Assembly: GCA_011800805.1 (NCBI GenBank)
Contig: MPNW01000037.1
Location: 1,007-65,006, forward strand
Reading direction: 5' to 3'
Source: Hirudo medicinalis
Lineage: Eukaryota > Annelida > Clitellata > Hirudinida > Hirudinidae
Length of the DNA: 64,000 nt
Shown here: piece by piece, positions 23,606 through 34,400 of the stretch
Numbering within the stretch: the stretch's first letter is position 1
Layout: the number at the start of each line of letters is the position of its first letter
Notes under the pieces: generated by a model
The model's database searches: none
Told to the model about the DNA's origin: nothing
Seen by the model: the letters and a program-made list of their open reading frames with translations, nothing else
Position numbers and translations under genes: made by a program

Positions 23606-24672
23606 ACACACGACTTTCTTCCCTTCTCTATCTCCTACTCTTCCGACTGTGTCGCTACTATTAATATTAATAATATATTTAATAATTATTATTATAATCA
23701 ATATTAATAGATAATAATAAAATAGTTAATTTGTAAGGCGTTTTGACTATAGCCCCCCCAATGACGTCTCTGATAACAAGGGATTCATTAAACTGTGAGA
23801 CTGGAAGCCGAAGACGAAACTGATAAGGAGAGAATATGGAGGAGGATTTTATTTATTTTATATTTTATTTGATTAAAGTCCATTGCAAACCTAAGATGAT
23901 TGGGTCTAATGGAGGATGACGACCACTCAGATATTTATACGGAAATTTGTCAATCTGGATTTAACCAAGAGCCGGGGGAGAATCTCTCCAATAGGTTATA
24001 GACTTCACCATGGACTCCATCTAATGACCACTTTTTGCTTTTCCAAGTCCAAATTGTACTAACTTCTTACAAGTCTTACAATGGGTTTTCTGGTTGCTTG
24101 GAAGTGAATACCCCTATAAGGGTTAAATAAATCCGTGCGACCACTCGTTTACGCTCTTCAAACCCACTTTATTATTTCATATTTAATATGTATCAGTGAG
24201 ACTACTTAATGTGCAAGCTAACAAGAAATCAAACTGAAAATGAAATTAATATAGGCAGCTTATAATGTTAGCGAAGGACATAAAACTCATTTTAAAAAAA
24301 TTCTACCGTCCTCCAGGATTAGGCAAGCGCTTTTCACTTCCTATTAATCGAATTTACTAAATGTGCCTACTTCAAGCTGTGCCGCAGTAAGTAAATCGCA
24401 AGTAAATATATTTTAATTTTAAATTCAGCATCACATTTTATGCTTACAAAATTATCGCACGGTCATTGGCTCAAAGTCATCTCTAAAACTAGTTCCCTTG
24501 TTGTAAAAGATAAAACGAGATCTATTTTAATTTGTTTGGCTTATCTAAGCAAGAATAAATTTAAGATATTTATAGAACGATAGCAACAGCTGAATGAACA
24601 CAACCCAGGGCGCTTTGTTTTTTTCTTTTCACAGTTCCCTTATTTCTCACTTTCTCACCAGACCTCTTTTCG
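23606..24672. other. Intergenic, low information
   Basis: AT-rich spacer. It contains a TAATATTAATAATAT-type low-complexity stretch near 23660-23710 and a 30-codon ATG ORF on the plus strand at 23909-24001 (starts MEDDDHSDIYTEICQ) in a GC-richer pocket. No domain, splice site or homology supports it as a gene. Confidence 0.35.
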
Positions 24673-24813
24673 ATGTTTTTGACTTTCCTCGCTATATGGG
24701 GCTTGTTTTTGGCCACTGTCGTCGGTTTATTACGACATTCGGATGTCCGCTACTTCTTAACTGATTCATCGTTGCTCAAGATCAATCTGCAGATTTGCTT
24801 AGAACGATTTTGA
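24673..24813 (+). CDS. Candidate 46-aa single-helix membrane microprotein
   Basis: An ATG ORF of 46 codons. The first 19 residues form a hydrophobic helix (MFLTFLAIWGLFLATVVGLL) followed by a polar, mixed-charge tail (RHSDVRYFLTDSS). It lies about 550 bp upstream of the unidentified gene at 25359 and could equally be an upstream ORF in that gene's leader, or chance. There is no homology I recognise. Confidence 0.25.
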   Translation: MFLTFLAIWGLFLATVVGLLRHSDVRYFLTDSSLLKINLQICLERF

Positions 24814-25358
24814 ATTATATATTTTTTGAAACATTAGGAAACTTTAGTCGATTGTTAGGGTATTCGTGGGCTTTTCGATGAATAACGGAAGTGGCTCATT
24901 CGCTAGGATATTTTTACTATTTGATTCTTTTTGACTTGTTATAATTGAGTGCGTTTTCGTGATAGCGTGTATGTTTTTATTTCACCTTAGCAAATTAGGT
25001 TAAGCGTGATCAGCGGCTAGTCAATAAACCATTGAAAACCTGGCGTCGATGCTTATAATTGGAGATGGTTTGGTTCAAGCAAACGTGAGTTTCTTTTATC
25101 AAAATTAAATTACGTTTTTTACAGCTACAAGGTTTAACAGGTTGTAGCTTCAGCCATGGAACTTATTCTAACCGATACTCTTTGTAAATCCAGTACAACG
25201 TTATTTTTAACGTTTCAGTTGATAAAAAGTACATTTAGCAAACCCTAAAGTCGAAAATTAGTCTTTCATGACAAATGCAATTATTGGTTTTAGTTATTGA
25301 AAGGAAGAACGTTCATAAAAAGCTTTGAAAAGATCTTATTGTTAACTCAAATGTGGAA

Positions 25359-26893
25359 ATGTTGGGACAAGATGAAGGAGAAGAAAGTGCTGATGACAAC
25401 TGTGAAATTGCAGGTAAATATTTATTTACATATAAGGAAATGGCTAATTATTTAATCTGTTGCTTTATACATTTAGTTGGTACTATTCATGAAAATCTAT
25501 TAATGCTTCCCAGCTCTTTAAACTACTCAAAAAACACAATATGCGACTGAATTTGCCCTTGCAATTCAGACACCAGAATCATTTTATTTTAATTTTAGAA
25601 TAGCCTAAGTAGATCTTTTTCAACCTTTGTGAATCTACTAATAAATCTTGATTATCTTACCATTATCTTATTCTCAAATGACTTTGATACAATAATAATA
25701 ATGCATAAATAAAGAAAAAATAAATTTTATGTTTCCATTTGTGATTACGCTGAACAGCAGAAGTCGGAATGTCAAATGAGAATGTGCTGGAAAGTGGAGC
25801 CTACATGGAGTTTGTTCCTCCCTGGAAGGAGGTGGATAGGAGTGGTGAACCCGTTATGGATCACTTTGTTTCCATTGGAAATGTCCTGGTATTGGATGAG
25901 GAGCACATGAATGAGTGGCTGCATCAGCAAGACTCATCTGGAGACAGTCATGCTTTTTCCAGGGGTTGGTTTTTATCTGGAAAATTGAATTGCTTGTATC
26001 ACTGCGATGGTGATAAATAAATGTTAAAACATTGAATTAACTTAACATGAGATCTGGAAATATCTTCATAATCTAGAATGGCAGAGCAAAATCTCTCAGA
26101 GGCAAATCCCTTCTGACTGCAAGTGCTTTGTACGTCCAAATGATCTCTCAGATTGTTGTATGACCAACACCTCTGGCCAGAGCATGATGGTTGATGATTC
26201 ATTCCCACTCCCTTGGGTGGACCAGAACTCAGATGAAGTCCCCCAAAAGCATGCTGAGAATTGGTCTTACTCTTGTCCCTCTGTGAGTTTTCTCATCTTC
26301 CTATTTTAATTTATTTCTTAAACAAATTCTTGATATCTGATATCTCGAGTGTTTTCTATGGAATGCCAGGCTGTTTTTGTCAAACAAACATGATTTGAGA
26401 TTTCAAATCATTGGTGTTGTCATATGGGATTAGAGTTTTTACCTAATTTTTTTTTTAATCTGTATTTGAATGAGGTTTTCATTAGAAGTTTGTGTACCAG
26501 ATGACATTGATGGCATTTGCCTCGCGATGTTGGAAACATAATTTAAGTATTTGTTTCAACATTTTGATAAAGGATTTATTATTGTAAGATATATTAGGTA
26601 TCGCATCAATTTCAAGAATTGCATATTCACAGGAAGCCAATAGGAGCCAGTTAGATCATGGAGTCTCAACATTGGAGGAACCGTTGACCAATCCTAATGA
26701 ATTTCCCAATGGTCTTGGTGCCTTGCACAAGCACCAGAACAGACTTTACCATCACAGGCATCACCATCAGAGCAATTATTGCAATCAGTTGGGCAGCCTG
26801 CAGGAATTGGAGCAGTTTGACTTGCGGGAAAGAGTTCAAAAGTGGCTCATGACCATTGACAGGAGCAAGCCCGACTTTGACGAGATCACATAG
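25359..26893 (+). CDS. Unidentified 241-aa protein
   Basis: Four exons (25359-25413, 25761-25964, 26077-26282, 26633-26893) with GT-AG sites and matching phases give 241 residues. Start is the first Met in the first open exon; an untranslated exon may lie upstream (a good donor GTGAGT occurs at 25087). The protein is acidic and Trp-rich: an N-terminal acidic stretch, a hydrophobic-aromatic segment (YMEFVPPWKEVDRSGEPV), a Cys-containing middle (SDCKCFVRPNDLSDCC), a His-rich stretch (YHHRHHHQSNY) and a C-terminal helix RERVQKWLMTIDRSKPDFDE. No transmembrane segment or signal peptide. It looks like a largely disordered adaptor with a conserved-looking C-terminus. I do not recognise the family. 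Confidence 0.6.
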
Positions 26894-27429
26894 TTCATGT
26901 TTCATCATAAGCTCAATTTAGGAATTGTTTAATTGACTAATGAATTAGTCAATTGAAGACTCTAGTTCCTTGAATGATCTTTCTAAGCCTCAGATGGCCT
27001 TTGCATTTTTAATTAATGGTTATAATCAATATTGGCTGAGTGTAACATCTCTATTTTTTAGTGAATTTTTGGCTTTACTTTGGTTGTCATTAGTTGATTG
27101 TGGAGTTTTGGGAAAAACACTTATAGGATTGTATTATGACTTCAAACGGTTCCCAGCATACAACTAAAAAATCTTTGATTTCAGAATGGCACGGATATTA
27201 AATATAAAATAATGACATTTGGCTTAGTTCAATACTTATTGACTCTTCATAAATTTGTGGGAATATATATTTCAACAAACCAAGGCAAATTTTATTTTTG
27301 TGGCATTAAAGCTCTAAGAATACTACAATTCCCCCTAATCCTCTCTTGTAAAAAGAACTTTTATGATCCTGTCTTATCAGAATTCCTTTCTCGAGATTGA
27401 AGATTGCAACATGGAGGTATTGAATTTAT
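26894..27429. other. Spacer between convergent genes
   Basis: AT-rich 3' flanks of the unidentified gene and of TRMT1. ORFs at 26970-27167 and 27212-27400 are hydrophobic, AT-driven and without support. Confidence 0.35.
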
Positions 27430-29845
27430 TCAGTTTGCACTCTCTTCACATGATTTTGTTTCATGCCTGTAAACACAGTCTTTACCATATTGGCAGGAGC
27501 CATCTTGAAATCTCTTGCATGGATATTTGAGTGTCTCCTGAAATATTAAATGGAAGGTGAAATTTAAAGACATCTAATAAAACAAGCAATCAGAAGCAAA
27601 ACTCAAGCACAAAAGGCAGTTAAATCAATGAATGGTATCTTACTTCCAGAATTCTTATCTTATTGGCCTTTTCTCTAGTTGCCTCTGCCTTCCTTTTCTT
27701 TTCCTGGACTTTTTCTTCTCTTCCAGCCTTTGGTTTGGGTCCCCAGTCCTTCATTGGATTGATTTGCCACCTCAGAAGGCCTTTCCTTCTTGAAGGTGGA
27801 TTAGCATCTGGATGGGGAGTGAAGTTTGCCTTGAACTTTATATCCTGCTTCAAGATGTTGTAGGCGACTGAGCTTCTTGACAACGACTTTCATTGACTGG
27901 ATTGTCCTTTACCCAGCATCTCATTATGTCCTTTGGAGTATGAAATTATTAATGAAATTTCGATATGTTGAAGCAGTCTGCCCGGTACTCCCACAAAGCA
28001 TTGATGCAGCCTAAATATGATTTAATAATAACTTAGCTTGTGTGCCACCATCAGGGTTGCAGACAAATTTCAGGCCCCTAGGCGAAGTGGCCACAGCTAT
28101 ATATTTTTGAAAAACAACTCATACAAATCGTAATGTAAGTTGATGTCAATACTATTTAAAAAATTGTTTTCCTTAAATTAATGCAAACGAAATGTTAGTT
28201 AATAACATTAACGATAGCAAAAGCATTTCTATGCCCTAAAGCAAGTTTTTTTGCAAATCATCATCATTGCAGTTGACTGGGTGGGGCAGCAATGTCATTT
28301 AGGCATAAAAAACTTTGCGTAACTGATTAAAATCTTCAGATCAGAATGGACCCCAAACAATTGGCACCTGTGAGACCTTGAGTGAACCTACTTATTAGAT
28401 TTAGACAAAAGTGAAAAGACTTAACTTTTTGCCAAAAGCATTTACAAAAAAGAGTTATCAAATTTAAAAGTTCTAGGTAATGTGAAACTGTAAGTAACTT
28501 ACCCAAATTACATTCATTGGGGCATCTGTTTTCAGTGAATTTTTGGAGGCATGTGAAAGAGAAACTTTATAACCTCCATTCAAAAGGGCAGATCTGAAGT
28601 ATCAACAATAAATAAGGTAAATAATTATTATATATTTCTATAACATCATAAGGAAAGTGTTTTATAATACTGAATCATGCACCTCAAGGGCACAAATCCT
28701 GGATTTTTGCAATGAAGTGTGGCACAAATGTTGTCCATATCATAGTAAAGGGGGTGCTGTTGCAGTTCCTCCTTGATAACAGTTAGAATTCCGATCATCC
28801 TTTCACTCGTCTTGAACTCATTTTTCCTCTTTTCCAAGGTTAGTAACAATTCTTCCACAAACTCTGGATCATGGATTGGGTCTGACCAGATGGGACCACC
28901 AAGGACATGCCTTCCCAAGCAGTTCTTGCAGGCTCCTTCAACCACTGTGGCACTGGATGGAATAAACTTGAAGTTTGATTCCTTCTCACCAGTCCGTACC
29001 TTCTCACATAGCCTCTGAAGGTGGAAAGACCCACAACCTGTACAATGAAAAACATGGGATAGCTTTGAAGCAGACTGCTTGACAGCCTGCTGGCTTGTGG
29101 AAATCCTGACAAAGACACGGCAATAGAAGTCAACACTGATGGAAAGGAGAGGTGAAATGTATCGTGAATAACGATTTGCATGAGATTCTATGCTCCTTAA
29201 AAGAATCCTCAGAGCCAGCTCGTGACAGAAGCGAGACTTGAGCGCCACAGAACCATAATTAGAATGGCATTTTTCAGGAGAGTTGCCACATAGCACTGCC
29301 ATATCAGTACATGTAACTGATAGTAGTCCTCCATCAGCTATGCTCTGGATGGCAGCATCTAGGAATGGAGTAGGGGAACCATAAGGATCTAGGTCAATCA
29401 CTTGGAATCTGTCAGAAAACTTTCTGCTTTGGTACATGAGCATGGAGGCATCCGCAAAGCTTGGCTTGATGAGATGATAAACTCCATTTTCAGCTGCATT
29501 CCTTCTGATGTATTCGACTGCCTTCTCATCAAAGTCATTGGCCACTATTTCTGTTACATGAGGAATCTCAAGGGCAAACCGTATAGATCTTAGACCAGTT
29601 GCAGCGAGTGCTTCCAAAATTCTTATCTGTTTGACTTTCTGATTAACTTTGGAACCATCCACTTCATTAGCATTCTTCTGTTCATCTTTGTCTGAGCTTA
29701 TCATTGTTGCTATTACCTGTGAAGTTACTGCAATTGACATATCTCTGTTGAACTCCTGAACTGGATTATAAAATACATTCTTTGGAAAAAATATCTTCGC
29801 CTTTCCCTCAGTAATGATCTTATCTTGTTGGTCACCTGGCAACAT
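27430..29845 (-). CDS. TRMT1: TRMT1, tRNA guanine-26 dimethyltransferase
   Basis: Makes N2,N2-dimethylguanosine at position 26 of tRNAs using S-adenosylmethionine. Four exons (29845-28683, 28593-28503, 27930-27644, 27537-27430) give 549 residues if one base is added in exon 3. Features in order: TRM1 start [22 protein letters not shown]-binding [17 protein letters not shown], catalytic-loop [11 protein letters not shown], a four-Cys zinc site (CTGCGSFH ... CKNCLG), [20 protein letters not shown], and a C-terminal CCCH zinc finger (C-x7-C-x5-C-x3-[21 protein letters not shown]) as in animal TRMT1. A base is missing near 27881-27884: the frame before and after is conserved but offset by one. 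The start Met is the first in frame; a 5' exon near 30176-30240 splices into it and is in frame with it but has no ATG. Confidence 0.93.
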
Positions 29846-31014
29846 GGCTAACCTGATATAAAACAACAATCTCATTACAGTAAGTGACTGCAATTAACTG
29901 GCATCATAATGAAACAGAAAAAAACTTTGCAAATTAATAACAATTATTACTGGACACAGACTTATGCGATTTATTTACATCTTTATATGGTTTGTTAAAA
30001 TAAGCTGGACATTAAGAAGATATTGTTTTTTTCAGACATCCGCTTGCAGTGTTTAAAATACGTCCATCCTCTTTCTTATAAATTTAAGTTACAACTATAC
30101 ATTAAGCAAGTAAATATTACTTAAAATTACGTAAAATTTCAAAATAATTAGATAAAAGGGAATGCTTCACCTTACCTCGATTCAAAGATATTCAATGTGC
30201 GGCGAAACACGTTGATAAAACGGCGGTAAATCCTAACGATGATATTTGTTTATTAAATATATGAAAAGAATCAATCAAAATGCAAAATCAAATTTTATTA
30301 GATATATTATTATGTACCTTAACATCAATCTTTATTTAGCTGTTTATTATCGCTTGCAAAGCATAAAAACATAAGCAGCAGTTACTCTAGTAACATTGTT
30401 TTTGTTAATTTTAGGATATTGCATATTTTCGAGTTTTTATTAAAAAATTAATTTTTTTTTATTAAAATGTATTTATATGATTTTGGATAAAGACATCTTA
30501 TCTCCAAATCTTATTCAAATATTATCCAAATCTTGAATAAAAAAAAGCTGCGCACGGCATTTTTGTCTGAACGAATTACGAGCGTTAATCTCTTTAATGT
30601 TTAAGTTGCAGGTTAATTTTAATGTCGAAGTGCTCGTTCAAATGGGGGAAATTTAATTAGTTGCAATTTATTAAATATATGTTGACATTTATTACATATT
30701 CCAATTCATTAATAACTTTAATATGATTTTTCTTTTGAGTTTTTAATTTAGAATGCTTATTATTAAATTTTAATTTCAGATGAGGCATAATCAATGCATG
30801 TAGAAGTTTGCCTAAGAGGTAATAATGATTGTGACAACAACGTGAATTAACAGAAAAATATCGCACATTGCTCATCTAATTTTTCTACAACAATGCAGTT
30901 CACAATTAATCTTAAGTATTTCTTACTTATTCATATCTCATTATTGATTTTCTTTGCTTCAGTCACGTTTCTTCATATATTTTGTCACTAGTTTTCAAGT
31001 CTCTCCTAGGTCAA
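29846..31014. other. TRMT1 5' region and intergenic spacer
   Basis: Contains a probable TRMT1 5' exon with donor GTAAGG at about 30175 (minus strand), joined to the acceptor just before the start Met. The rest is AT-rich spacer. The 72-codon minus-strand ORF at 30657-30875 is AT-driven and unsupported. Confidence 0.4.
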
Positions 31015-31140
31015 GCACCGTCATACCTGCCTTTCACCCAACCCACACATATTCCTGGTAGGCGCGGGCTCAGATCAGCAACCAGCAATCATTCGTTAAA
31101 TGATCTGCCCGACGTGCGACACTGGATGGCAAATCTTTAG
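31015..31140 (+). mobile_element. LINE reverse-transcriptase ORF fragment 1
   Basis: A 41-codon open stretch ending in TAG reads APSYLPFTQPTHIPGRRGLR and continues SATSNHSLNDLP. The pattern P-x-R-R-G-L-R-S-A lies near the C-terminus of many non-LTR retrotransposon ORF2 proteins. The frame is isolated and without the catalytic part, so this is a remnant just downstream of stomatin. Confidence 0.65.
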
Positions 31141-31415
31141 ATTTATAGAGGGGACAAGAGATTTTTTTTGCGATTTTAAAATATTACAATCAGTTATATA
31201 TTTATATATCAGTTTATATAATATTATAAATGGTGATAATGCCAAATGATAAAACAGCGGATATGACAATAACACAATGCATCGAAAATTATTAACTTGT
31301 AAAACAAAATTTGTAAAAATGTTTAACAAATTATAGAAACATAAAACAAAAATGATCACAAATTTCATGGTCGTCAACATGACAACAACAGCAAAAGCAA
31401 CGACTCGTACAAGTT

Positions 31416-34400
31416 TCATAAATCCACGTTGCATTCCATTAACTGAGGAACTAAGGAACTCTTTGAAGACGATGATGTCGGTGCTGAAGGGGAAGATGAC
31501 CTGATAAAGTTGGAAAGGAGCTCGATGGGTAGAGGAAAGATTATGGTTGAGTTCTTCTCGGCAGAGATGGTGTTAAGGGTCTGGAGGTACCTTAGCTGAA
31601 GGGCAGTGGAGGATTTGTTGATGGTATCAGATGCCTCTTTTAGAGAATGGGCTGCTTGGTTTTCGCCTTCTGCCGCAATGACCTAGTAATGATAGCGGAA
31701 TCGTGGTGATAATGATTACTTAAAATAATGTCAACAATTGCAATAATTTAATGTGACTAATTTATAATTTCATTTAGTTAAATAAGTTTTTAAAATAAAT
31801 TTTTGGGATGTTTTGACTTGACTTTGACTTTGACTTGATTTTGATTTGGGCTATTTTGTCCTTTTGCTATTTTGACGGGGTGCCAAAAACTGTGGAAAAC
31901 TGTGGTATCCAATGGATTGCCAATACTGGATTCCTTAGCGACGAAATTTCAAAGAAGAGATGACAACTGTGATGATGATGATGATGATGATGATGATGAC
32001 GTTAACGATTCTATAACTTATGCATAGTTGTCTTAGCCAAACGATTCATCGCCAGTTTCTAGATCCAGTTCGGAACATAGTTACTACTATGTGCACCAAA
32101 GCAGAAAGCACGACTACCTCGTCTAACGATTCCCATTTACCTAGGCGTCGGGAGCCGATTGGTTAATGTATTCGCTTTGGTGCGGCTCCGATAGGAGTTC
32201 AAGTCCTAGCCGCTCGCAGGAGTTTCCATAACGATGGCGGCCAGGCCATTTATTTTTGGATTGAGGACTCTAATGTTGCCGATAACTTTCAGGTTTAACG
32301 TGATGCTAGCACTCTAAAATGATTCATTGCTGACAAGTAGTGTAGGCACGAAGAGTTCTATCCTTTTTATAAATAAACAATTTGAGAAAAAATTAGGTCA
32401 TTATTTTTTAAGTTATTCTTCGCATAGGTTCGGATGGTTACTTCAGCTGGGTCTCTGAAAGTCACTAAATATTTCAAACTTTTCCTAGTCAATGATGAAT
32501 CATTCGTTAATCCCAGCGATCAAGGCTTCACACGGGATTCATCAACCAACGGAGGGATGCTATAGTGACTGAAAGCTTTTTCTAAGTCAAAGGTCCTAGA
32601 ACATGGAATGCCCTCCCAGTTCACATTCGAACTGCTGCCACATGTGAGCTCTTCGATGCTCAGCTAAAGACTTATTTTTTTCAATGAATCTTACTCAAAA
32701 CAAAATTACACTAAAATTATTAAATTGTCTGTCTTTCTAACTAATTATGTGTTATTCGCTTGTTTTTACTATATTTAAATTCATTCTTTTATTTTTTTAG
32801 TCGATTGAGTTTTGAGTACTGTTCTAGGGTTTTTTTTTTTTACAGTGCTTGGCATCCGAAATGGATATAAAAGACACTTTAAATATCGGCCATTGTAATC
32901 ATTTTTAGAGGGCCTAACTTTTTGTCATAGTTATTACATTGTCAGTTTCGTTTTCACCCAAGGATGTTCTTAGAAAAAGTACGCAATCAACCTTCCACAA
33001 ATCTATTGTTACTTTCTTCCAACAATCTATTTTTACTTTTTTCCACCTCTAGCCATCCTCTCGTCATTGAAATTATCACCACTATCGCGGTCATCGCAGT
33101 TATTTCGACATTGTTCAACAATATGGAATAACTTCCTGCAATACATCAACATCATTTTCAGATGACCACTTTATTATTTTCTTCAGTGAATTTAACTCAT
33201 TCACTCAAATTTAATTTAAGTCCTCACTCACCTTTGCTTTTGCCTCTCTAGTAGCTTCGGCTTCGGCAGCCATCGCTCGTTGCAATTGAATGGGCAATCT
33301 AACATCCTTGCTAAAGGAATTATGTTAATAATGTGGTATCAGTATCCATGACTACAACAAGATACCTGTGTTGATGGATACAATGAGAATTATAAATACT
33401 AGTGAATGAAAGTAAACGTTCATGTAATAATTATTTGCAATGTTTAAAATTTTTTAATTGACTTTGTTGAATAGAATCACATTTGACATGTTTAAATAAG
33501 AAATATTATAATTTTGATGATATTAATGTTGAAAATTTATTCACTGTCGATCAAAGTCGATTCTAAGTCAAATATTTTTTTTAAAAATTCAAATATTATT
33601 GGACTGCATTGCATCGATTACATAGAGAATAAGAACACACCACACTAAAACTAGTAAATTGGTTCAAAGGAGTATTCCAAGAGAATTGCTTCTCGTCGAG
33701 GGGATATCCTCAAATAATGTAATGTGCCATTAGATAGCTAGGAAGACAAATCGAAAGTCTTTTCACACAGAAAAAAAGAAAAAATATTTTTGTCCTATTA
33801 TATACAAAAATGCAGTAAAATCGCGACCCAAGGCAATTTGCATACTTTAAAAGCACAAACATTCTCAATTGTTTAAATATCGAAAGACCGGAAGTAGACC
33901 GGAAGTAAGCCTCCAAATACTCGAAACAGCATATCATGCCATCGTATTTATTGTCCGCCACAACAGGAGATTATTAGAAGTTCAAGGAAGAGACACCAGG
34001 ACAAAGTTGCATAAGAATCACTGCAGAGGTGGTTTTGGTGATGTTCTCGGGCAGCGAAGTTCTCACGTTGAATGAAGAAGACATGTTACGAAAAGGTTGG
34101 GCTGGCTTAAAGCGAGAACAAGCTGACGGACATCTCACTGATCACCGATTATAGCTCAGCCCCTGAGAGCGTTTCGAGGATTCGGGGCCGAAACTATCGT
34201 CGAAAGAGTCAATCCTTTAAAAATCCGTCAGAAGGCTCCATCAAAGGTTTTAAGATATATATATAAGTCGATTTTTATATAATTTGCGCAATATTTAGAA
34301 GAAAGATAACCCACATTTCTACCCTCTCGACCATGATACCCCAGTGCTCTGTGGCATCGTCCAAGGTCTCTTGCATAGAGTTGGAAATTGCTTCCCTTTC

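Noticed and set aside
33869..34075. 68-codon GC-rich ORF in a stomatin intron
   Set aside because: No domain, no splice context and no second copy in the window; possibly an old transposon fragment, but I cannot support it.
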